Source: Streblospio benedicti
Lineage: Eukaryota; Annelida; Polychaeta; Spionida; Spionidae
Assembly (NCBI GenBank): GCA_019095985.1
Contig: CM032666.1
Coordinates: 58,470,125 to 58,534,124 of the forward strand
Direction of reading: 5' to 3'
Length of the DNA stretch: 64,000 nucleotides
The notes under the pieces were generated by a model. The model was not told the DNA's origin and did no database searches. It saw only the letters and a list, made by a program, of their open reading frames with translations. Position numbers and translations under genes: made by a program. Shown here one piece after another: positions 45,423-58,500 of this stretch. Positions within the stretch are counted from its first letter, which is position 1; every line of letters begins with the position of its first letter.

Positions 45423-45610
45423 ATTTATTAGCATTCACTAAACGAATATTTATTTACACTCAAATATTATTGTCCACTACATCCAATTATAATGTAAAAC
45501 AAGTTTGTTAAATTGAAGATAGATGTATATCTGAATGGTGCCAATAACTTATGCACAACGTAAATATTAATGGATAAACATTTTTTTCTCCTAGGGTATT
45601 AGCAGTGTAT

Positions 45611-46690
45611 ATGACATCGACTACAATGGCTTCCAACTGCCTTCACTTTCTATCAAAGCGATTTCTTGGAATGAAACAAAGCGTACTCATGTATGAGACA
45701 TTGTAGCACGTTTGATAAATACACCCCAAGAAGAGCGTGTCTTTATGTGCCAGGAACTCGAGAAAATGATTAAAAAGCTCCTTTGCTAGACCTTGATTGT
45801 ACCATATTAGATTGTGAAGATGGAGTCGCATTAAACAGGAAGGTACAGTGTGTTTATTTTAAAAATGTACTATTCAAAACAATTTCAAATGAACTTGACA
45901 TTTTTTACAACTATCAAAGCTGATAATATCCTATTATTATGATTTTTCAGGAAGAAGCAAGACACACGATCGCAAAGATGCTGGATGAATTGGATTTTAA
46001 AGGCGTTGAACCGATAGTGCGAGTGAATTCTGTGGAGAGCGGAATCGCCGACGAAGACCTGAAAGTGACTCTTGGTGGCAGGAAACTGCCACCGACGCTG
46101 ATGCTGCCGAAAGTGGAGGAACCGGGACACTTGGACTGGGTGAGTCACAGATTGGTCACTGGATTCATTTTTCCATATTTGTCTAACAATAACATCGTCA
46201 TACCTCATGGCTATATACGCCGTGATACAACCATATCCAATTCTGTGGAACTTACGATCAGAATCCGACCAATCAACTCTATGCCAAAAGTGGGGAATTC
46301 AAACGTCAAATGTATGATCTCGCTATATAAGTAAGATGAAACTGAGTGTTGATTTTGTCTTTGACGTAAAGTCTAACCGAAAATTATTTTTCTGCATAAA
46401 AGCTATAACTTAGCCCACGGGTTGGTATGAACAAGGACTTGTAAAGGCAGTGTGAGTGATCAAGCTGTGAAACCGACGATGAACAATGAACACCTTTTCT
46501 TTTTAATGTATTTTTTCATAAATAACTAAAACATACAAAATGAATTCTTATTATATGACGTTTGATAATTATGTTTTTCTATAGTATTATGTATCAATGT
46601 ATTTTACAATGTTATATAAAGTTTTTAAAACTGTTTTCCTTTAGTTTGCTGAGAACCTGGAGATTGCTGTGAAAGACAGAAATTTAACAG
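45611..46690 (+). pseudogene. CLYBL: CLYBL exons 1-3, second copy, damaged and cut by gap
   Basis: Exon 1 (45611-45842) aligns with 52533-52766 but has about four one-base indels: an extra G after ATGAAACAAA, and missing bases in CCAGGGAACTCC and in the A run before GCTCC. Its frame is therefore lost. Exon 2 (45951-46139) is intact, and exon 3 starts at 46645 and is cut by the gap at 46690. Indels concentrated in homopolymers look more like unpolished reads of a second haplotype than selection-free decay. A real pseudogene copy cannot be excluded. Confidence 0.75.
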
Positions 46691-46790
46691 NNNNNNNNNN
46701 NNNNNNNNNNNNNNNNNNNNNNNNNNNNNNNNNNNNNNNNNNNNNNNNNNNNNNNNNNNNNNNNNNNNNNNNNNNNNNNNNNNNNNNNNN
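46691..46790. other. Assembly gap (100 N) between the two copies
   Basis: Exactly 100 unknown bases. The sequence after it restarts at a point already seen at 41650. Confidence 0.99.
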
Positions 46791-49700
46791 AAGTAGAAAT
46801 TAATAAAAAAAAATGATGAGACCGTACGCTGCATACCAGTTTCACTCATTCTACAATATATGTAAAATCTCAACCATAATTGTGTGTGAAAGGAAGTTAC
46901 AATATTAAGTTAATGTAGTATGTCTTTATTGATGATCCTTGTTCGTGGAATTTATCATTTTATGCGTATAGTTCATAATGAACTTCGCTGCTACAATCCT
47001 GTGCACATGGCTCATCAATTGATAATAATATGATGCACCCATATTTGAAATCAGTTTGTCAATTTTTCAATGCTCATAGGAAGGTAAAAAACATGTGAGA
47101 TCTTTTTTATATATATATAAATTTATGAAGTCTTTTTACTGTTGTATCATGACAAAAGCACTATATGAATTTTACAAACAACAAGTTTGTTTATTTTTTT
47201 TTTTTTTCAAATGTACTGAAAAATTTTTTTATTATTTTTGGAAAAAAATATATATTTCTTAATTTACTGCTTCCTCAGACCATGCAAAATCAATGACAAT
47301 GTTTGGGTACAGAATGAAACAAACTTTACTTCTTGGTCTCTATTATAACTTCCTTCAATCTTGACACAGATTTTTTGATATTCTTCAGTCATGTTGCCGG
47401 TTGCAGAATGAGCCACTGTGCGTTGTGATCATATTGAAAAGTCCAGATTTTTTAAGAGTGAGAAACAATACTTGTTTTGTTTTATTGTATTATTTTTGTA
47501 GTATTATTATTTGTATTACTCAGAATCGATTACTCAGAATGTAGTACATGTACCTCATGTTTTGTGTATGGTATGGAGTCTATGGGCGTATGCCACTTAG
47601 GTATATATGATGTGTGAAGTCAAACTTAAAGGACTGTAACCTTCTTAATACAGACCTGCTAGATAGAGACGCGTGGAGAGCTGGTGTAAGACACAGCTGC
47701 CTGCTGCCTGCTACCTCAGAAACTGGGACGCCCACAGCAGCTTGGATGTAATAGTAGTTGTAGGGATTAAGTTCCAATTCTCACGTAAAGCTTATTAGCA
47801 TCAACATTGTAAAAATTGTAGAAAATGTTATTTAAAAGTGCTATTTTAGTTTAAATAATGAAGTGACAGATTGCAATTCAAATCACGTTGAAACTAATCC
47901 TTTGTTATTCTGGCTTTTTAACATATTTTTCTTTTTCTTTTTTCAGTGCTATTTTTGTGATAAAATTTTTATCTATAATAAAGAAACGCATTTAATTTAT
48001 AAGACGTTTTATTGTATCTTTATTAAACATATCAAGCAGAAAGGAAAAAATCTTAAAACATCATTGATTTGTATATTAAAGTTCAAACATTGTTTTTGAC
48101 TCAGAAACTTCCATTTTAATATAATTACGGCGATGTTTTGGGGAACATTTCCCCACGAACTGGGAAATGCTCAGACGGTTTCTTGCGCATGTTGATGTTC
48201 TGAAAAATACTGATTTGAACAATCACGCTCAACACCTTTCTGCAGCACATGGAAAAAAAAAAATATTTTATATCCAAAAATCACCATCGTTTGCTGCAAT
48301 GCTGTAGCAACATTCGATAGTCTGAGGAACAGAAGCTGTCAGTTTTTCAGCATTTTACAGCATGTAAAAGTTTTAAGGATTTATCACAAAGTCATGTCTG
48401 TCATCTATGTAAATTTTTATGTCATAGATCTCTAGTGTTTTTCAATAAAGTGGTAATATATAATAATTTAAAGCAACGGTTTTTCATGAAGTTAGAATTT
48501 TCAATGATTTAAGCATCAACCCATTAGATCTATATATTCCATTTTAAATATACATTGTTTATACATTATTTTCTGGTATTGTCAATACCGGTCCTTTCCA
48601 AATTGATGCTTTTTTTACAAATATATCCAGCATGTGTTGTGATTTATTTGCTTTTACTCTTACAACTGATGAAAATTATGAATTACAAATTGCAATCTGT
48701 CATCATTATATTTAGCACGTCATAAACCTGTTACATGTTAGAAATTTATCAAATATAAAAATATTTAGCATTTTGAATTAAATCGACTGTCCAGTTTACA
48801 CAACGCCCTCGCCAATTGCACATAATGTAGCCTGTTATTCTGCATCCTTTGAAGATCATCCTCCTTTTAGTATATGGTCCATTTAAAGATGGCCGCCCCC
48901 ACAAAATGTCAAACATTTTAATTTTCATAATTGTTTTAATATTCTTGTTCTTAGTAATTAATTGACTGTATATCATAGGTTTAGAATACACATTGGCAAA
49001 TTAGTTAGCACTTTGGAGACAACTAAGTGTATGTCAATTGATTGTTATGCTATTTTTATTCTCTTTTGTCAAAATATCTTACATTATCGCTATTATTTAG
49101 TATTAAGGCCCATAGTAGGGTGTCCACATCAAAATATGGAATTAATTATAAAATTTATAAAAAAAATACTATGTGATGGGAAATGATAACAGAAACAATT
49201 TTAAAAAAAAGATGTTTAAAATCCGATGGATAATAAGAGAGATATGGCCAATTTAGCATCAAATTTTGGGCTGTTGTGATTCCTTGTTTTTCCTTGTCAA
49301 CATGTGCAAAAACCTGGACATTTTCCAGCTTGCGCATGTTCTGTGCGCGTTCACCCAATTCAGAGATCATTTTTTAAATCTAATGTATTGTGTTTGCTAT
49401 AGCATCAATTCATATAAAAATAAAGTCCTATATACAAAATTGCCTGTTGTTTCTTGTTTTCACTATTTCAACACAAATTACTAATTAGCTTTTGCTGTAA
49501 TATTCTGCAAAGATTGTCACGATAATGCGACTCAGTCCCAACTGTCAAATGTGGCTATGTACTTAAATGATGATCAAAATAAACTAATTGGATTGAGCAA
49601 TTAATTAGACTTGTATATATGGATAGAATCGCATATCTCTACAGATTATTTCCATGGTAACTATATTATGATTGAACGACTTATAGCTGAAATATCATCC

Positions 49701-50211
49701 CCTGTTAAAATTCTTATTGCCATTGTCAAATTCATGGCTGTTTCATTTTGATTCTTTAAAATTTCTTTTTTGTGATTGGTATGGTTGGAAACGCCATAGT
49801 TTATAGTCATAACATTCAAATATTTTTAGGTGAAATATAGACGATATTCAAAGTTAACTGGCATGTTCTTAATATATAGCGCTAAGATTTAGCTGTCAAA
49901 TTCCGATCGGAAAGATCCTCTCATTAAACATTTTTATCTTCAAAGTTTGTCAATGAAATGCCCCACAAATATTTCATAATTGATATGGTTGGAAACACAA
50001 ACTTCAGTAGATTATAGATATTACATTATTATATTTTAGGAGGGTTGTAGTTAAAAAAAAATCATGTGAATTTAACATTACTTCTCTAGCATAAACACGT
50101 TTTTTAAAAACAAAAGGATGGTTTGCTTCAACCGGGCTTTGGCCTACGTATAGTAGACTAATAAATCAATCAATCATCATGCTTTGTTTTATTTTTTATT
50201 AATCCAGTTTT

Positions 50212-50935
50212 TATATAATTAGATTAATTAGTAAGCCATTTAGATATGCAAATAGACACCATGACGTCACATTTGAAATGCACAATTAACATGCGCGCAT
50301 GCGCATGGCTGCTACCGGCAAAAACACTTTGAAGATGATCAGTTTTTGTTAAATAACACGACTAATTCTAAAGCTAGAAACAGATGGTATACACCAATGG
50401 AATCCTTGTTGAAATCTTCTTCCGATACGTATATTGGATGCGGCAGTTCGACCGAACAATAGCATTTATTTTATCATCTCTCCACATGACTTTTGTTTGT
50501 CCATTTTTCTGTCACTCCGGCATGCACACAACACCGGTCAATTTGGCTCGTAGTAACAAAATTTATCAGTCTTTTTGCATGTATTTTCAGTCGATATCAC
50601 AACCTCCAGAACTGCCTTGTAAAAAATATGTTGTATAAGACTGTCTATACTGTTACGGATTCCGTATATGGACTAGTTTTGACCCACTCGAAATATGTTC
50701 ATGAATATAGCACACCCACTACTTCTAGGAAAAATCTATTGATTTTATTAAACTACTAAGAAAAGCTCCAAAATCAATGAACATCAAAGAGATCGCACAG
50801 AACAGGGTGCGTATCAGTCATACGGCCGACGTAATTGTAGTGCAGAACTCCCACCATAGACATGTAAACAAAGGGGCGGAGCTTGTGACGTCATGGTGTA
50901 TTTGCATACTTAATTAAGATGTTAATTATAAAAGA
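50212..50935. mobile_element. Foldback element with octamer and CRE motifs in its inverted repeats
   Basis: Inverted repeats of roughly 50 bp. The left arm has ATGCAAAT (50246-50253) and TGACGTCA (50262-50269), and the right arm has TGACGTCA (50886-50893) and ATTTGCAT (50900-50907) in mirror order. A palindromic GCGCATGCGC (50295-50304), an NRF1-like site, lies inside. No transposase. It is present only in copy B. Ends are approximate. Confidence 0.65.
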
Positions 50936-51849
50936 TCCAGTGATTATTAAATTACTAGATTTAAGGATGTCAGAGCAATGTATCAGTGGAGTGATTCTAC
51001 AAATTTTCACGACATTTGGTTGAGCCGTTTCAAAGTTATAGCTGTGATGTCTCTCGTGCTAATCAGTGGTGTCTCGACTACAACTTCACTATACCGCGTC
51101 ATAAATGTGATGGTGCCCGTTGTCAACTTTGAAATGGCAATATGGCGGAATGTTCAGTGATTTTTTCTAGAAAAAGGGTCTGTATAACATTACATAATGT
51201 ATTTTGTGTGTGTTTTAGTAGTCATAAAGAATGACAAATATGTTGCCATTGAAACCCTATATGTTTGGACATGCAGCTCACCTACACAAACTAGTTATGG
51301 ATTGGAGGTTGTCATCGGGTAGTCAAAACGATAGGAAATCGGGCTTTAAATATATTAAACTGTGTAGATTATGAAAGAAAAACGGTTTATCTAATAAAAG
51401 GTCGATGATCCACGCCAAAAAATAAAATTTTAAGTTAATTTCAAACTGAAATGAAACTTTAAATACGTGGGACTCGAACTATACTTAAAAAATTGCTGTG
51501 GATCACCTACCAAAATATGCCATATTCGATTCTGTAATTTTCCATACCCATATGAAAGGGCTGCTATGATTGGAAGTTAGTTGCAAATGCCAACAAACCA
51601 GAGACCTTTTTACGGAAGGCCAGTGCGGAGTTCACAAAATTTCCGCCGGTCTCAAAATTTTGGTACGACATTAATGTTTTTAAACAATTACGCATCGATA
51701 CAAAAGATCATTTTAGTTGAAAATTATATGGAATTATTGGTGACCGTATTACCGAAGTCAAGGTATTTTTTTTTAAAACTCAATAATCCCTTTAGGTTGC
51801 TAAAAACATCTTGAAGTGCAAAAGTATGATGATTTGGTAAAAAAAAACC

Positions 51850-52245
51850 ACCCACTTAGCACGAAGCACTTGGAACGGAACACGGGACGGTACATAACGT
51901 ACATGGCGTCCCTTGAGTTACTTAATGATGATATCCATAGTTTTCTATGGTAGATATAGTGCACTGTCATATGTGTCAATGACACCATCATCGCAGTGTA
52001 ATGTGGATACCAGGATCCAATGTGACCTTTGCCAAATGAATCCGTGTTCATTATTTGAACACCTGGTCCTTGCATGGGTTCTGCTCTGTAATGAAAATTA
52101 ATAACTAAACAAAACAGAAATGCGCCATTTATTGAAATAATCATGAATCCATATATGTATGTATGTAGCAGAACATATTCATGGGGTATCAGCGTTCCGC
52201 CAGCCATCCCGTCTCTGTCCCATCCACGTTCCGTCCCGTGTTTTA
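51850..52245. repeat. Imperfect inverted repeat near the copy-B insert edge
   Basis: GAACACGGGACGGTAC near 51878 pairs with CCGTCCCGTGTTTTAG near 52228. Arms are short and the enclosed ORFs have no family resemblance. It may be the remnant of a DNA transposon. Confidence 0.35.
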
Positions 52246-52532
52246 GTAGACGCCAGTGCCCAAGTTATTAGCACAATCAGAAAACATTTATTAGCATTCA
52301 CTAAAGAAATATTTATTTACACTCAGAAATATTATTGTCCACTACATCCAGTTATAACGTAAAACAAGTGTGTTAAATTGAAGATAGATGTATAGATGTA
52401 AACTTTTGTACATATGGCAAATGAATAATAAATAATAATAAAAATAATATCTTAACAGTGCTAATAACTTATACATGACGTAAATATTAATGGATAAACA
52501 TTTTTTTTTCTCCTAGGGTATTAGCAGTGTAT

Positions 52533-55500
52533 ATGACATCCACTACAATGGCTTCCAACTGCCTTCACTTTCTATCAAAGCGATTTCTTGGAATGAAACA
52601 AACGTACTCATGTACGAGACATTGTAGCACGTTTGATAAATACACCCCAAGAAGAGCGTGTCTTTATGTGCCAGGGAACTCCGAGAAAATGATCAAAAAA
52701 GCTCCTTTGCTAGACCTCGATTGTACCATATTAGATTGTGAAGATGGAGTCGCATTAAACAGGAAGGTACAGTGTGTGTGCTTTTTTTAAATGTACTATT
52801 CAAAAACAATTTCACATAACTTTGAAAATTACATTTTTTACAACTATCAAAGCTAATAATATCCTATTATCCTATAATAATATCCTATTATCCTATAATA
52901 TATCCTATAATATCCTATTATTATGATTTTTCAGGAAGAAGCAAGACACACGATCGCAAAGATGCTGGATGAATTGGATTTTAAAGGCGTTGAACCGATA
53001 GTGCGAGTGAATTCTGTGGAGAGCGGAATCGCCGACGAAGACCTGAAAGTGACTCTTGGTGGCAGGAAACTGCCACCGACGCTGATGCTGCCGAAAGTGG
53101 AGGAACCGGGACACTTGGACTGGGTGAGTCACAGATTGGCTATCAGTGTCCTCCATTTTTCCATATTTGTCTAACAATAACATCGTCATACCTCATGGCT
53201 ATATACGCCGTGATACAACCATATCCAATTCTGTGGAACTTACGATCAGAATCCGACCAATCAACTCTATGCCAAAAGTGGGGAATTCAAACGTCAAATG
53301 TATGATCTCGCTATATAAGTAAGATGAAACAAGTATTTGATTTTGTCTTTGACGTAAGTCTAACCGAAAATTATTTTTCTGCATAAAAGCTATAACTTAG
53401 CCCACGGGTTGGTATGAACAAGGACTTGTAAAGTCAGTGTGGTTGATCAAGCCGTGACAACCGACGATGAACAATGAACACCTTTTCTTTTAATGTATTT
53501 TTTCATAAATAACTAAAACATACAAAATGAATTCTTATTTTATATGACGTTTGATAATTATCTTTTTTCTATAGTATTATGTATCAATGTATTTTACAAT
53601 ATAGTATGCAGAGTTTAACACTGTTTTCCTTTTAATAGTTTGCTGAGAACCTTGAGATTGCTGTGAAAAACAGAAATTTAACAGAACCATTCAACCTCAT
53701 TACATATGTGGAAAGTGCCAAAGGTTTGTTAATAAATATTTTCAAACATTTATAAAAAATAGAAAATTAATTAAATATTTTTTTCTCTTCAACAGTAGTT
53801 TAGCATGTATGCCATGCCATGTTCACCTACATAAATGTTTATCCTTCTGAGCATTAAAGTGTTTTGCAGATTGCAAAATGATTATCATTAAAACAGTAAT
53901 TCGAATCATCTGGTGTAAATGCAACATTTTTGGTTTTAATTTGCATCATTATGAAATCTACAATCGGACCCGTCTAACTGAAACTGATAACTCAACTTCA
54001 TAGCTACTGGTAACTCAAACAAACACCCCTTTTACTTCATATTGTTTCACAATATTAATCAGGGCTTAAAATTTAATTTTTTTCACTGTTCCCAAATTGA
54101 TGTGCCCTGATCTCATTTTTCATAGACTCATTTGCCCTGAAATTTTTTTATTCCTTCACGCGGCAAAATAAAAGAAATAAAAAAAAAATAGTTCAACTAT
54201 TAGATCAACATGAAAACTTTACATTTTATACATTGTCCTCAGTTTCACCATAGGGAATACAACATTGTGGATATGATGGTCGAGTTTAGCTAAAAATTAT
54301 GCCATGGTACTTTTTGCATGGGGTGCCCTGACATAGAAAATTTATGTGCCCAGGACACCAGGGCACTAGCAACAGCGTTCAGCCCTGGTGAAAAAGTGAA
54401 ACTGTCTGCTGAACGTTTTTCAGCAAGTTCCAGGTCTGCTGAACGTGAATAGGTACGGATTGGTTTGATCGCTCACCCTCATAGCCTACTACATCCGAGG
54501 CAACTGGTGCAGCAAAGTCCCAAGTTCCAGGTGGCTGTGTCTCTAAAATTCGGATTGACTCTTCGATCTTAGAGACATAGAAAAAATAACCAAATTGAAG
54601 GATCGCTTTTGATTATCACCCTCAAAATTGGTTTATAGCCTACTACATTCCCAAAAAATTGGTATTTGTCAAATGGTTTAAACAGTGTCCCAGTTTCTTG
54701 GGCAGCAAGGCGGCTGTGTCTCAAAAATGGTTAGAGCCTTACAGATAATAAAAATGTATATTCAGTGGAACTAACATGTAAGAATCAACATTATATCAAT
54801 ATATTGAAATTTTCAGCTAAATTGATAAGTTATTCAACCTCATAACATCATTTTAAACTACTCTGTGCTATGAAAGCTTGATCAAAACTAGCAATTTCTG
54901 AACTAATAAACAACTATTCATCCATCAGTCAAAATTCTTAATAAATGTCCGTAACATACTTACCGTAATATTGACACCTGAAAATTCTTCAAAATACTGA
55001 TAAATGTTCACATCTCTGCTGCATCAACTAATCTTAGCAAAAAAATATTTTCAAAGTTTTTATTGGTGTAAATGTTGACTCTCTGCCTCGTGTGTCGGTG
55101 TAAATGACGCATCACGCCGTAACCCGGGTTCATATGATGCCCCGGGGTGCCGCGAAATGCAAAGCCCTGCATGTCGTAATGCCCCGTTTCTCACGTAATA
55201 TTTCTGAATATCGGTCGTTGCTAAAAAGCAGACCGCTATAAGTAATGACGGCCGTGCGCATTTTCGTTTTGTCACAATGTGCTAAGTTGGAAATCGTGGT
55301 TTAATAAATTAAGAATAAATCAGATGTTTCCATTGTGACAAAACGTAAATATTTTGCTTATGAATATAACAAAATTTGATCACAGCAGCCTACCAGTTAT
55401 CACGGCATGCCGGGGTATTGATGTTGAAAAAAAATAATTAATTAGCTCAAAAATGAATTTTTTATTATTTTCAAGGGCGGGTATCAAGGTAACCTGGGTT

Positions 55501-58500
55501 ATGGCGTGGTGCATCAAATGTTGATTCTCTGCGTGTGTGTCGGTGTAAATGTCATTCTCTGCATGTGTCGGTGTAAATGTGTGTGTCGGTGTAAATGTTC
55601 ACTCTCTGCCGTAATCCATCACACACACACCCAATAAGCGCACCCCCTGTTTATGCAGATTAAATATTATACAAATCTTGCTCTTTTTTTTTACAGAGCC
55701 ATATTGCTAACTATAACACGTCGGTATTATTCCATATTCAGATTACCACATAACCATCCGGGCGCGTTGTATTATCATGTTCTGTGGGGTCAAAGTGAGC
55801 TATAAAAGAAAAATACATGAAACGCGAAAAATTATTGGGGTGTGCTTATTATTTTTTTTGCTGATATTTGTTTTTGTCAGCGCACTGTGCACTTATTAGA
55901 ACGAAGGTGTAGATGTAGGTGTAAATTGTATTGTTCTCTTTATTTCGTAAAATGCATAGTAAAATATCCCAGTCCATACCAATGTTTAGTTAAAATATGG
56001 AAAGCATATTTTAAAATAGATGTTTTTGCCAATTTACAGAGTGACTAGAATAAAACTTAAAAAATACACTTTGAACTATATCACGTGTAATAAAATTGTC
56101 ACAACTAAGTATCCTACATCTAAAGTTTCCAACAGCTTTTATAGTACTTTTTTGTGGTCTACACCATTAAACATATAATATTGGGACATGCTAACACCCT
56201 TAGGAATAGCAAGGAGATGTCTAAAAACATTATTATATGCTACAGAAAGCTTTGTTAAAGACATTATCATTAAATACAGTCCAAATTTTGACTACCATAC
56301 ATACTACTTATAAAAGTCTTAAAAAGACATATTTTAACACTTTCAGAACAATTTCTAAATTTACTAATCAAAATATTGCCTTGTGTATAGATACATTTTG
56401 TGTGTTGCTATATCATCGTTACTATCTAGTTGTGTAAGTAATAAATGTTCACTCTCTGCCGTGTGGAGCGACTCGGTCTGCTGGCGGCGACAGCTGTTGT
56501 ACGCTAGAAAGTCTGGTGGCGGCCGAGACTCCAGGCCATCGACATGGTACAGATCGACTTTTTCAAAACATTGGCCTTTCTAAAAGTTTACTGGTATACA
56601 TGTAAGAATTGAAAGCAGGCGCATAGTGTGTCTTCTTCTGTTGGTTTTTATACTACTTATTCTGTGTGTTTGGAGACAATAAATTCTAGTTTAATTTAGT
56701 TTATTATGTATTCATTGAAAGACTCCTTCAGGCGCATAGTGTGTCTTCTTCTGTTGGTTTTTATACTACTTATTCTGTGTGTTTGGAGACAATAAATTTC
56801 GGTTAATTTAGTTTATTAATATCTATTCCGATGTTTCAACACGTAAGTGTCCTCTTCAGGGAATATTTAACAATTTATAAAATGTAATGATCAAGAAATA
56901 GCCTAAAACAATGACTAAACATTAAAAATACAATGTTAAGAATAAAATGCACATTAATTGGTTCTAAGATGTCTAAAAGTGTTGTCTGATAACATTTAGT
57001 TAAAATTAAACAAATTGCAAATGTGTCTTCTACTGCAAATGATATTCACAAAATGTGAACTTTTAACAAAACTAATGTGCAAAAATGTATTTGACTGCAC
57101 AGCCAGGCCAGACCTTCAAGTTGAGGAATAACTAGGACCTGTCCAAATAAATTTAGTATTTAATTGATAGATTGATTGATCTAACACTCTTTTCTCTGGA
57201 TAATTTATTTGAAAAAGCAATCAAGCTTTCACCCAGCCCATAGCTGTGGGTGAAAGGTCTATTGGATTAATTATCCAGCTAAAAAGAGCGGTAAGACTTG
57301 TTTATTAGAAGGTTTATAGCCATGAACCTCCACCAAAAAGTGTACAATGCTTATAAAATACAAAAACTAATCTATATGACCCTCCACCAAACAAAATATA
57401 CAACGTTTATAAAATAATTCAGTAGTCCAGGTTGAAAAATCACAATTAACATTCGGCTCCAATGTCTTGCACAAGTTTAGATATTTTCATGATATTCCAT
57501 TTATTTGTCTCAACTCTTGTATATGTTTTTCTTTATCATTCACAATATCAGTTAAATATAAATAAAACGACCATCCATATGCCCATGGGTTTGTGCTGTA
57601 AACTTGTCAATTAAGTAGATGGGCTGTTACAGCATTGTTCACGTACATCAGAATATACAATATTAATCGTCTACATTATGTTGTGGTCGATATTTTGGTG
57701 TTGGCCTTTACATGAGACAAGGTCCTTGGACAGTTGCATACAGCATAATATTATGCTCTATGATATCCAAGTCTACACACACTGAAATGTTTTAAAACTG
57801 CTCACAGCAGCACTGTTTCCCCCCAGACCCACAGCTATAGTGAACTGATCTTCATCAACAGCAATGTTGTATATCCTCTGTCCCTCTGGTATCCTGAGCT
57901 GCTGTGTGTCCAGCGTGGTGACCAACTGACCACTCCATGAGAACACAAATACACTGACCGGGTCCCATGACACCACATACAGGTGGCGCCGGTTACACGC
58001 GATGGCGTGAGGCTGAAACTGTAGTTTGTGGGTGTGGAGGAGGCGGCCGTCATGGTCGTATATACACAGGCTGCTGCTGTAATAATCCACCACTGCTGTG
58101 CCCTGTGAGTCCGGGTGTCTGCAGATGGACGTGTTTCCATACCACCTGACCCCGGCTGGTGGTGTGAGCGTCTGTAGCAGCTGCTTCTGCTCCAGGTCGT
58201 AGATCTGGATGGTGTCATTCTTACAAAACGCCACCCAGTGGGTGCTCTCTGCACCAATGATACGGCCGTAGTCTTCCTGGATGGTGGAGACCAACTCCAG
58301 CTGGGAGTTCAGTATGTAACTTGGACCTTTATCATAGACCCTTAACAGTACATTGTTATTATTTAGTATGTATTTGTAACAAGAAAAGTCCAGTTTCCCT
58401 GGTAATGATTTTTGGTACAAATTAATAACCTTGTTACTTTTTAAAGCAATCTTTTTGATTTTTGATTGACCTTTGCAACACACAACAGCCTCATTAGTTG

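Larger units (their letters stand above)
41650..46690. repeat. Large duplicated segment, copy A
   Basis: Collinear with 46791-53690 through noncoding sequence, CLYBL exons 1, 2 and the start of 3. It ends in the N gap. Differences from copy B include numerous one-base indels in homopolymers, a LINE insertion and an exchanged segment (44024-44360 here, 49086-52255 in copy B). Confidence 0.9.
46791..53690. repeat. Large duplicated segment, copy B
   Basis: Restarts with AAGTAGAAATTAATAAA as at 41650 and follows copy A to CLYBL exon 3. It lacks the LINE. It carries a unique segment of about 3.2 kb (49086-52255) in place of about 330 bp in copy A, and continues into the remainder of CLYBL. Confidence 0.9.

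Noticed and set aside
45611-46690. A second functional CLYBL gene
   Set aside because: Exon 1 is out of frame, the segment stops in an N gap, and all later exons exist once. An alternative haplotype is more likely.
51800-52207. 135-codon minus-strand ORF in the copy-B insert
   Set aside because: No family resemblance, high Met/His/Tyr from AT-rich DNA, and located between imperfect inverted repeats. Not supported as a gene.
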